A DNA stretch of 64,000 nt from Sipunculus nudus. Taxonomy: Eukaryota; Annelida; Sipuncula; Golfingiida; Sipunculidae. Positions 1 to 12,100 of the stretch are shown here, one piece after another. A program made the translations under genes and the position numbers. Positions within the stretch are counted from its first letter, which is position 1. Each line of letters opens with the position of its first letter. The notes beneath the pieces are model-generated. The model made no database searches and was not told the DNA's origin. It worked only from the letters and a program-made list of their open reading frames with translations. Location: assembly GCA_026874595.1 (NCBI GenBank), contig CM049318.1, positions 56,837,750 to 56,901,749 on the forward strand, in the 5' to 3' direction.

Positions 1-97
1 ATTAGGTATGAAATGTTTCTTCACAACTGCTCAGCAAGTTTGATACATATCTGTATACAATACATTGTAGGTTAACTGTACTCTCACATATTTTCAG

Positions 98-183
98 GTT
101 GTAGATGTAGTGAATGCTGAGCAACTAGATGTCCCTAAAGGAATGATTGAATTCAACAATGTCAACTTCTACTATGAACCAAG
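98..183 (+). CDS. ABCB6: ABCB6 exon a (window-first exon)
   Basis: The acceptor TTTTCAG ends at 97 and the donor GTTTAT starts at 184. It encodes [20 protein letters not shown] and then NVNFYYEP, the start of the nucleotide-binding domain, including the aromatic A-loop tyrosine that stacks on adenine. It ends in phase 2. The upstream frame is open at the acceptor, so earlier exons precede it. Confidence 0.8.
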
Positions 184-3100
184 GTTTATTTTCTTTCTCT
201 ATATTTCCTGCAAAACTAATCCAGGCAGTCAAACAATCTACTCTGGAATCTGAACTATTCAGTGAGAAGAAAAATTACCCATCTGACACAAGTCACATTC
301 ACTTTGTAAAAATCAGCATTTATGTAAATATAAACATACCTGCATGCATCCCTGTCTGTCAATTCTATATTCTTTGTCTTATTTAATATACATATTATAT
401 AATCATATGTATTTTTCAGTTCCTCTAAGTGGTAAAATTTTGGTGAACTTACTGCACTTTAATCATGTGTTCTGACAACAGTGATCATGTAATCTTACAA
501 AAGTGATCATCTGATCAGCAGTGGTTGGAAATGTACAATATCAAAAAGTTTGATAAATTTGTAAAATTTCAAAATGATGAATCTATCAACAGACCAGTTT
601 TGTTGAGGTCTTATATCAATGACTATTGCGTCTTGGGGGATTACTTTATGGCATAAACAGATAGAACTCATTATTTCATCTTCAGTAACCTGTACAGCAC
701 TCATATACCTCGTAGTCCTAATTGTTCATGTCTAAATGACAGAGTACACTAATGATCTACATTTTCTGTTTCAGTAAACCTATCCTTCGCAATGTGACCT
801 TTGTGGTTCCACCGGGGCAGACCTATGCTCTTGTATGTATGTATGTATAGATATATATGTAAACATGCCAGCTTTTAACTGTCATGGCAATTATAACTAA
901 GACCAGGTCAAGTACAAGTTTTTGGTTGGCGAGGGCTTCAAATTTTCAATATTTGCAAAAGGGAAATTATTGTGAAAATAACGCCTACGTAAATGAAGGT
1001 AAACATTCATATAGTAATACTGTATCCTCTTTGCCATCAGATGTACATAATCCATAGCGTCAAAATATATGCCAAGCTACCTGTAAATTAAAGATTGATA
1101 TTATATCAATATCAAATCTCTTATTTCATCTGCCAATAATGAACAAAAATTCCTTCAGTCTTCTCTTAGGCCAATGACAAACTGTTAAGTTTTTGTATGC
1201 CTGTCAATATAATTATATAACAATGGCTATACTCTTGGTATATTGCTCTATGGTTTGATCATGAAAATTGAACCCTCACAAACCCAGAAAAAACAAAGAT
1301 CATGGAAATGTTCCCCCACAAATATGAAGCTAACTAAGTATATTATTGTTCTATGAAATTGCTTTTATTTTTTTGCATAAATTACTTTTCATTTGTGAAC
1401 AAGACACATCCAATTGCTAATGTTGATAATTGTACAATAACTTTGATCCATTCAAAGTATTCATTAATAATTGTTCATGTTCACCATTTTAAGAATTTTA
1501 AAATTTTTATGGATTTGTGAAACAAAAAATAATTGTTTGCTGCCAGTCACATTTTTTTTACAAAGTCTGCAGAACAATTAATTTTATTGGTTTGGCCTAT
1601 TTTTCCAATTAACCTACATGCCCTTTAACTCTGTACCTTGTTTCTTGATTTTCATTTTCATGGTCACTCCTAGCTTTATACAAGTATTAGCTTTGTAACA
1701 GACTTTGTTAGTGATTACTTACAGTCCAAAGTTACATCACTTCTGAAAATTTGTGTGTTAAAATAAAAGTAAAAGATTGCTTTTATGATATACTGTGGAA
1801 GAGGTTAATTTGGCATGTCTGAATTTTCGTGCTTTTTCCATTTTACACCATAAGCGCAGTTTGATTTTTTATGCAAATCAGTATGTGTAAGTAATACATT
1901 TTGTATCAAATTATTAAAATATATAAATGATAAATAAAAGACAGGTTTGTAGCGCAACCTACCTCCGTCATAACAAAGCTCCGAGTGAACGCACACGTGC
2001 TACAAGTACCGTGAAACAAGGTGTAAACAATACGTAATAAACCGAGACTAATCACATTTGATGTTGTAATGGTACTGCGCCCAGCCATTAGAGTAACCAC
2101 AGAGAGATTTCAGCTGAGATATCACCTGCTAATGAACTTTTATGACAACTCTAACTTCTGGTTAAAGAAGCCTCAACTCTTGAACACACTCCGCACCGAG
2201 GGATTACAAGACCCATTTGACTGTGTGTCAGGCAAGAACACTGCAGTCTTCCAAGTGGAGGACAATTGCATCAAATAACACGTCCTTAATTTAATGCACA
2301 TCTAGCTAAAAGTGCAAATATTAAAACACTGCTAACAAAACCAATTCCACAGTATCATATAACATCTATATTGTGTGTATATATAGAGTGAATCTCCCAA
2401 AAATGAACCAGCCTGAGTGGTCATGTTTGCAGGATGGATGTGTATGTGAGAGGATTTCATGATAAACATTATCCTGTGACCAAAAATGCGGTCATGTAAG
2501 CGGGATGGTAGTGATAACTGTATGATCTTCAGGTGAGGTTTCACTCTATATATCATATATATTGTATAATTTTATTATCTGAATATACCATCATATGATG
2601 TAACTAATGGCAAACGGTACAATTATCATCTGCTAAGCTGACACTGTTTCTCTTAACTGATCAGATTTTCTGTTCACAGGTGGGTCCGTCTGGCAGTGGA
2701 AAAAGTACTATAATCCGGTTATTATTCCGGTTCTATGATATTCCTGAAGGTGTTATCAGGATTGATGGTAGAGATATTTCTCAGGTAAATTTACTGTTTA
2801 TGTCATCTGAACCTTTGTTTGTATCAAATAATATTTTTTTCTCTCAGCAAAATCAAGGTTCGGCAATATGCCCTATCAATATCTGTCATTTTATCCCCTT
2901 GCCATTCATTGTTAATGATTTTATTCTGGATGTAGCATTGTATCTTATTTTTATTTCACAGTCATATCACTAGCTGTAAATGTACAGAAAAAAAGTAGTA
3001 ACTTAAATGAATTTAATATATAATTCTGTTATTTAATTATAAACCTGCCTGGAAGATAGGGTATACTGGATTGTTTATCTATAAATGTTTTTTTTCTTTT

Positions 3101-6100
3101 ATATTTTTTAATATTTTATGCAAAAGTGACTTTTTATTCTTGTCTTGACAGAACAATAATGAAGATGATGGGGATGATGATGAATATGATGATGAAAATA
3201 ATAATAATAACAATGACTTTCTAAGGCCAAAAAAATAAAAGGTATGGTTCTCAGGGGCTTAGTTTCAGAGATCAGTGCGGATGATCGATATTTTTATTTT
3301 TACCTTTTTTTTACCATTTTCAATAAAAATGCCATATGTTCAGGGAAAAGCATGAAAATAACAGAATTATTTTGCTAAACAGGTGAAAGCACAACACAAC
3401 AAAGGAAATCTTATCAAAATTGTTTTATTTTATTTTCTTGAAAGATGAAAATTAAAATAAAAATTTTTGATGTGGGGGGTTAAAATTGACGCGGGCGGTG
3501 CCTGAGAACCATACCTTTTATATTTTTTTTTACCTAAGATAATTATGTTCATGTATGCTAAGCAGATATTATGTTGCATATTTAGATTTGGACTTGTTTA
3601 TCATTCAGTTCTCTAGTTCCCCTTTTGCTGATAAGCTTGTGATATTTTGTTGTGACTGTGTGGACAGATGGTAACAACAGATGCTTTTCTTGTATGTTTA
3701 TCAGGTGAAGCAGAGCTCTCTGAGGCAGGCTGTGGGGGTTGTACCTCAGGATACAGTTCTGTTCAACAATAATATAAGGTATGTCTTGATAAACATTACC
3801 AGGGCCAACATGATTAAACATTATTGGCATATCATGCAGAATGGTAATTTGAACTTAATTGGGCACAACACAGTTTGTTTATTTCATAAATTCACTTGAA
3901 CTCCTAACTGGCTTAAATTAGATGACCTTCAATTTTGTTAATGATTCCCATAATGGATTTTTTTGTATTCATATGTGTAACCTAATAAGGTCACAGCTTA
4001 GTGGCAGTTTTTTCATGGACAAGCAATTCCAGTGAAAGAATAAATGGACGTGAAATTTTATGAAATGTCAGAGAAATAAGGATTATACAAAAGCAGCTGA
4101 TAAAAAAAAATAAATTATTATGTTGAGTATTTCAGTATTTTTGTTTGCAAAAATATGACAAATTACTGTTTCACTTTTAAATGTCAAGTCATTGTACATG
4201 GCATCTTTTGATTAGTGTCTCATTAACAGACTGCTATAAATGGCAGTGCTTTTGATTGATTCATAGGTCTTGTCCATGTATAAATCAGGATTATTACTTT
4301 TAATTAAGGAACAATTATGATTATGCTGTATGCAAAGTTTTTGAGAGCTACACTAAAAATAAAACCATATTATTCTTATTATAGTATCTCTCAGTGATAC
4401 CTTCAGTTCAGTTTTCATCTGTTAACTTTAAAAATGCTGTATAAAATTTCACCATTTGAGAGGTAGTGCCCAGACAAGAATGACATATCATAGTCATTGA
4501 TTCCCTTTGATGCTCATTAAGATACATATACCGTAAAAGTCGTTGCAGAAGTCGCGACTTGTACTAGGAAATCAAATTCTAAAAACTAGAATTTTCTAGC
4601 AAAGTCGGGGTGCGACTTGTAATACGTACTTATCCCGTTTCTGTCAGCTTTCCCGGTACATGGAACGACGTCAGTTGAGCGATAATCGGCAATACCTTTA
4701 ACCAGTGCTTTGTGAAACGTCTTTCCCCAATAATTTACACTTTTAACCATCTCTTATGCTTTATATTTTGTGAACTGACGAACTTTTCATTTTATTAACA
4801 TTAAATGCAAATTTTAAAATTTGCCCAGTTCAAGACCTACCCGTTCTGACAAGTCGCCATTCAAGTGACACTTCCTAATCTGCGTTACTATTATATCATG
4901 AGTCAATTTGACGCATATGCCAGTCTGCCGCTCTTTGATGTGCATTTTCTTTCAGTTTAATTATATGGGTATGCTTTCCATAATGAAAAACTCGCGGTTC
5001 CATAGCCGTTAATGCATGTAAAGTTACGTCACATTCAAGCTTGATCCACTACACATACGTCGTGAATTCTTTTGCCTGCCCGGTTGATCGCTGAATACCA
5101 GCTGACCTTTGAAGCCGTGTAGCGGAAGTTCAAGCCCCGGGTCACCCGTGCAATGACCTTTACATCCCCATGTCAACTAAGCCTTCCGTGACTGATATCC
5201 ACAATTATAAACTCTCATATTAAGAACCATTAGGTCACTGTCACCATCTCGTGGTTTTCAAGCGTTTTGGATAACAATGTTATAACGTTTCACGTGAGCT
5301 ACAAATATACGATTTGCTCCGAGTGTTACCCGTGTCTCTTTCAGGACGATCGTATGCCCAACAATATGGCGGCACGCATGCATTACGGTCAATCGTGCGT
5401 TGACGTATTCGTGATTTTTTTAATGAAGACACAGTCAATACAATGAAATAACAAACACCATATAGGTATATATTTTATTTACTTAAAATGCCACATACGC
5501 ACCTAAATTCCACCGGCACCGTTTGGTGCCATGACGGATCTGGTTCAACGCGGCTGAGTTTGCCATACATCCAAGCCACTTGAATATAATCACTGATAAC
5601 GATGGAAATTGGGTTTTCCAGATATTATCAAAGAAAAATAAATCATTAGTCCCAGTAAATATAATATCTGTAAATTCAGTTATGTTTATTTTACGTTAAC
5701 TGACCGGTCGATAAAGCGTTCATTATCCCCCTGTTGACTGACATATATTTCAGTGATTTCAGTAATACCGTACATGTGCCGCGCCTAGATGGTAAGTTGT
5801 AACACTTAATTGAAGGGTTACTAAATTCAGTTTTAGAGCCTATTTAAGAAATTAGGTGAATAAATTCAAACTCATTTATTCTTTCCATCTTTCAGTTGTC
5901 TTAACTCAGTTCAAATCATGCCCAATGTGACGGATTGGGACTCGTCACGCGTACGCAAACTAATCATAGTCTAATGAATCCACCCTACGTTTGACAATCT
6001 TTAACAATTTAAAGAGTTGCTCGATTGTGATAGTAATTTGCCTCAGACTCTTTAAGTTTATTAATACAGTCATTTAACTTGATATTTGCATTCTAATGTT

Positions 6101-9100
6101 ACTTAACCTAGTAAGAAACGGCAACAATGACATCGTTTCACAGCACAAAATGTTATCCGACGCAGCTGACTTTGGCACTGTACAAATCTTACCTGACAAT
6201 TGAACCCCGACTTTATATGTTAAGATTCTGTTGTTATTCCTTAAATATAAGCATTGTATTAAAGCTGTCCAATTATTTTTACGTTTGAATGGTTTATCTA
6301 GTTTATAAACCACAAAAGTACTACGGGGACGTTGGTTGTAGTCTTGCATCGCAAGGAATGATACTCAAATTCCAAAAGTATCAGGTGGTTGGGACGCCTC
6401 CGAAGTCTGGGTGCGACCTATATTATGGACTTTTCCTGAAACTAAACTTGAACGGCTATTCCCCAGGGGGATCCTAAAAGTCAGGGTGCGACTTGTAATA
6501 AGGATGCGACTTCTGCAACGACTTTTACGGTACCTTAAATATTAGGATTTTAAACATCTTATATTTGTCTCATTGTGAATGGTTAAAAGTTTATTATTAT
6601 ATCTAATGAAATATCAAAAAAGCCCACCAGAATACAGCCATGTTCAGAGCTGTCATTCAAGTTGTCAGCAAGACATAAGCAGCAAGTCTCAAGTAAAGGC
6701 TCGAGTCAATTGCTGTGAGTCTAAATCAAAGCTTAAGTCAGAAAGTTTGGTTTGAGTTTTATTTTTTAGCGAACCTGTGAGCTTATGCGATGGCGCAGCG
6801 TCGTCCGTCCGCCGTCCGCTGTCCGCCGTCCAGGTCTGGCTTTCCGCCATCCATGGCTGTAAGTCAGAAACTGTCAGAGCTAGCAGCTCCAAATTACATA
6901 TAAAAATTCGTCACATGTGAAACTTGGTGCCCTGGAGCTTGTTATTGGGTATCTGTATTAATTTAGATTTTATAGAGAAAAAGCTTAAAAACCTTTAAAA
7001 ATCTTCTTCTCTGAAACTGTCCAGCCAAATTGTCCAATATTTCACAAAAATGATCCCTGGAACAATCTCTCTCAAGTTTGTTCGAATGGTTCCAGTTCGG
7101 AGATTTTTGGCCGAGTTACAGGAGGTTAAACTTAGTCATCTGTCAAAAAAAGCACACTAAAATTAAAATCTCAAAAACAGCTAGAGCTATAATGACCAAA
7201 TTTAATACCAATGTTTGTCACATATGTCATATCTGATTTTGAGGTATTGGTGGCGCCACCTACATTGATGTGTTTTTTACAAGCGAAAACGTAATTTTAA
7301 ACTCTTCTAGCTTATACACTGATTTATGATGTAACTGTTCAGCTGATTGGTTTAAACTTTACAAGAATTATTCTATGTTAGGGTTCTGCCAGTTTTATAA
7401 GAATAGATTGGGTAAATACAGTTTTAAAAAAGCATTGTAGCCAATTGAAAAAGGCTTTCTGTATTTGAAAACAGATTTGACTTCATACTGAGTTTCAGCA
7501 GCCAAGTCAAGAGGTCACTCAGTACAAACAGGTGGGGTTCAGACATCACCATGGCAACTGACCTGGCTCGGGGGGGGGGGGGGTGTCTAGACAAAGTGTC
7601 TAGACGTCTAGACACAATATTTAGAAGCAGAATTCCCAGATTATTGGAACTGTATCTTTCAACTGTTTGAAAAAACTTGGTTTGCATTTCAAGCGAATCG
7701 GTTTATCATCAGGTCACATGTGAACTGCTGCACCCTCATTTTTGGTTGACCTCTGACCTTTCCTTGCTGCCCAGCGTCCATTTGTGCCTCTGTTTCCACA
7801 CATAAACCCACATATCTCTGGAACCGTTTGACTGATCAGGCTAAAAATTTTGCACAAATGTAGCCCTTTGATAGCTTTATAACATACACTAAAAATGGTG
7901 GTGCCACCTTCAACCATTTTTGCACAGTGTCCATCTGTTCATCTTCCTTCAGATAATATTACTCATATCTCTGCAGTGGTTTGACTTATCCACCTGAAAT
8001 TTTGCAGGTTTTTACATACTGGACAGCTTTCTCGATTTTATGACAGGTGGCGCCACCTACATTCACATTTACTCTGCAGACATCCAGGCTCATATCTCGG
8101 GAAACGTTTGACTGATTGGGCCAAAATTTAGCATGTGTATAGATCTTACATAGCTCTTCATCATAAGCAAAACTGGTGGCGCCACCTGCAACCACTTATG
8201 CACAGCGTCCATCTGTTGATCTGCCTTTGGATAAAATTACTCATATTTCAGCAGTGGTTTGACTTATCCACCTGAAATTTTGCAGGTTTATACATCCCGG
8301 ACAACTTCCTCGATTTATATCAGGTGGCGCCACCTACATTCGCATTTACTCTGCAGACATCCAAGCTCATATCTCAGGAACCTTTTTACAGATTGGGCCA
8401 AAATTTTGCATGTGTATAGATCTGACATAGCTCTTCATCATAGGCAAAACTGGTGGCGCCAACTGCAACCATTAATGCACAGCGTCCATCTTTTCATCTG
8501 TCTTTGGATAAAATCACTCATATCTCTGCAGTGGTTTGACTTATCCACCTGAAATTTTGCAGGTTTATACATCATGGACAGCTTTCTCGAATTATGACAG
8601 GTGGCGCCACCTGCATTCACATTTACTCTGCAGACATCCAAGCTCATATCTCTGGAACTGTTTGACTGATTAGGCCAAAATTTTGCATGTGTATAGATCT
8701 CACATAGCTCTTCATCACAGGCAAAACTGGAGGCAACAACTGCAACCATTTATGCACAGCGTTCATCTGCCTTGGGATAAAATCACTCATATCTCAGCAG
8801 TGGTTTGACTTATCCACCTGAAATTTTGCAGGTTTATACATCCTGGACAGCTTTCTCGATTTTATGACGGGTGGCGCCACCTACATTCACGTTTACTCTA
8901 CAGACATCCAAGCTCATATCTCGGGAACAGTTTGACTGATTGGGCCAAAATTTTGCTTGTGTATAGATCTCACATAGCTCTTCGTCATAGACAAAACTGG
9001 TGGCGCCACCTGCAACCACTTATGCACAGCATCAATCTGTTGATCTGCCTTGGGATAAAATCACTCATATCTCAGCAGAGGTTGGACTTATCCACCTGAA

Positions 9101-12100
9101 ATTTTGCAGGTTTATACATCCTGGACAATTTTCTTGATTTTATGACAGGTGGCACCACCTACATTCACGTTTAAGCTGCAGACATCCATGCTAATATGCA
9201 ACACACCACGCTCTATTCCCCTTGCCACTTAATCCATGCCTCACTTCACCCGTCCCACTCTGATTTCTGCGGATACACATAGTGGCTTGTTGACTACCCA
9301 TATTCTGGTTTTAAAATGTCCTAGTCCAAAACTTGCAGTTCAGAAACGTCCATTTTGCTGAAATCATAACGACTAAGGTAGATATGCAGGACTTAGGAGG
9401 ATCAATATTAAATTTTAAAAATAAACCTCCATTCATACTCCTAAACTTTGCACAGGTTCGCATTAGGCCTGTAGGCCTTGTTTGACATGTATTTTAGCTT
9501 TTATAATTGATCTAACTGACAAACTCTCCTCACTCAGTAGTTACACATGGCAGTCATTCCAGATCTCCTTTGTTTAAACTGCTGCTTTGTTAAGTAAGTT
9601 TTTTTTTGTCTCGGAATCAGACCAAAGAGAGTCAGGTGTCACATTTAAAACTTGGAGTTGGATGCACAATGTGATACCCAGCTCTAATTGGTCTGATTGT
9701 TATTGCCCTGTATGAGCTCTGGTGGTGAGACCCATAGAATCTTGCCATACAAAGTTGCAGTTAAAACAAAGGAGATTTGGAATAACTGCAATGTATAGCT
9801 TGTGTGTGATGAGTGTATAACTGACACAACAAACAGGTAATCATTGAAAATCCTGATGAAACATTGGCTCATGTCCATTATTCTTTAATTTACAGGGTTT
9901 CACTTTAGCAGGGCCATTTCCTCTTAGCTTATCCAATGCTAATATTTATGAAAAACCAAAAGAAATAAGTATATTTTGCATTTGCTAAAATTTTCAAAAT
10001 TTAGCTGAGTGACGTGACCCATAGGTCCCTGGCTTGAAATCCTAAAACTACTGATTAATACAGGTGTCTGTTTGTTACTACATGTATTTATACATCACCA
10101 GATATAACATTCGTTACGGTCGCGTGGAGGCCTCAGAAGAGGAAGTGATTGAGGCGGCTCAGGCGGCAGATATCCACGGTCGTATACTTACATTCCCTGA
10201 TGGTGAGTTACAGTCACATTCTGCTCAGCTTATGTTCATGTCATACTTTAAAAACCATGCTGAAGAACAAGTATCTCATCAAAGACATGATTGAAAATGT
10301 TTTATATTCAGGCATTTTGTGCATTTTGATATTTTTAAATAAAATGCTCACAATGAACTTTAAGTTACCTTGAGAGCATATTCATTAAATGAATAATCAT
10401 GAGCATAACTGTTTGATGCAGCCAATCAGGTCGCCAATTTTACTGTAAACTATTAGTCACCTGATAATAATAAAATTTGCATTATTTGAGTGAGGTCTCC
10501 CAGTACCAGTACCCATGTCAGCATGTTTTCTGGGATATTTTTTTATACAAAGGAGAAAGTATAAAAAGTTCTAGGCCAAAGGTTGCAGGATTAATTCTTC
10601 CGACTACAGAGCGAATAATAATGTCTTACCTGCATGGCATGTAATTCCTATATGAGACAAATAGTCCAAAATATTGTAAGACAGTTCACAATAACTGTGA
10701 TGTATTGATCAGTGCAGCATTTTCCAGGTGATGACGTGAGTCAATGGGAGGTCTATGTCATCGACCTTTGTGATGTCATTATTGTCTTGTAAACATCTCT
10801 GGCAAGGAAGACTTTCTGTGTAGGAGCGTTTTGGGGGATCATTATAATAATAAGGTCAAAATGGGCGGGGCATAAGGGCTCTGGGGGTGAGGTCAATTAA
10901 ACTGCCCCAAATAAATTGCTCAGCTGATCAACAGTGTCATTATACTCATGATCCTATGGTCTGAACTGTTCTGGTAATTTCATAACTCTTTATGTTACAG
11001 GTTATGAAACGAAGGTAGGAGAGAGAGGTCTTAAACTGAGTGGAGGGGAGAAGCAGAGAGTAGCCATAGCCCGCACATTGCTCAAGTCTCCAGCCATTGT
11101 CCTTCTTGATGAGGTAAAAAAAACTTTAGATACATGTTCATAATAACCAGTTATAATGATTAACTTTGCTAAATGGATCTATCAACCAAAACAGTTTTGC
11201 AGAGACTTTGTTTTTTCATGTGAGTTCAGCTGCCATGGTATTTGTCTACAAAGACCTACTCTTCTCTGAGACCCTTATGCTGATCTTTCTGAAACCTGGC
11301 ATATTGAATGAGTGCCATGTGAATAAGTGTCTTAAAAACGATTGGTGGTGCCACCTGCAATCCTTTTAGTGTAGTGTCCATCTTTGCATCCATCTGTGGT
11401 GCTACCTACCATCCTGTTTTCTTGGAATACATGGATGCCCTTTTCTCAGGAGTGTTTTTGCATATTAACATTAAGTTTTGCATGTTTATCCATCTTGGGT
11501 AGATTTTCTCATATGTAAGGCTGGTGGCACCAGGAACATAAATGTATTTGTAGAATACTTTCATGCATTAACCTCAGAAGTGGTTTAATTTAATGGCATG
11601 AAATTTTGCATGTACATAGATCATGGATTTCTTTATCTTATATACAAAACTGGTGGCTCCACTGACAGTCGTTATGCATGATGTCCATCTGTGCATCTCA
11701 TTTGGGTGAAAATTATACATATTTTAGGATTGGTTAGGTGTATCGACCTGAAACTGTGCATGTAGATTCATCTTGGGTAGATTTCTTGTACACAAGACAG
11801 GTGGTACCTCCTACAATCATGTATTTGTAGAATACATTCAGACATTAATATCAGGAGTGGAATGATGTATCTGCCTGAAAATTTGTATGTTGATAGATTT
11901 TTAATTGGTTTATTTCATATACAAGACTGGTGGTACCTCCTACAATCATGTATTTGTAGAATACATTCAGACATTAATATCAGGAGTGGAATGATGTATC
12001 CGCCTGAAAATTTGCATGTTGATAGATTTTTAATTGGTTTATTTCATATACAAGACTGGTTGCACCACCAACATCAGATAAATTTGCATTCATCTGTAGA

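Larger units (their letters stand above)
184..3704. other. ABCB6 introns 1-3 of the window (content)
   Basis: Three introns (184-774, 833-2679, 2785-3704). Apart from the inverted-repeat elements listed separately and a GATGAT-type microsatellite at about 3160-3215, I see only AT-rich unique-looking sequence. The block at 1940-2270 is richer in CpG than its surroundings but has no recognised gene. Confidence 0.6.
6768..9480 (+). mobile_element. Family A element, complete (Helentron-associated type)
   Basis: Left end after a T run: GCGAACCTGTGAGCTTATGC at 6769, followed by a CGTCGTCCGTCC-rich tract at about 6799-6835. Right end: CACAGGTTCGC at 9451-9461, then the hairpin AGGCCTGTAGGCCT, then CTTG at 9477-9480 before TTT. 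The left terminal 11-mer is therefore matched inverted but subterminally on the right, the asymmetric arrangement described for Helentrons. The inside holds a tandem array of about 277-bp units. No replicase-helicase frame is seen, so it is non-autonomous. It lies in the 6.3-kb ABCB6 intron. Confidence 0.7.

Noticed and set aside
7986-9019. Recurring minus-strand frame [20 protein letters not shown] in several units
   Set aside because: The 277-bp period is not a multiple of three and each unit ends in stops, so it is a by-product of unit conservation rather than a repeated protein.
7918-9190. Regular repeats as a CRISPR-like array
   Set aside because: Units are about 277 bp without short repeat-spacer alternation, and the genome is animal.
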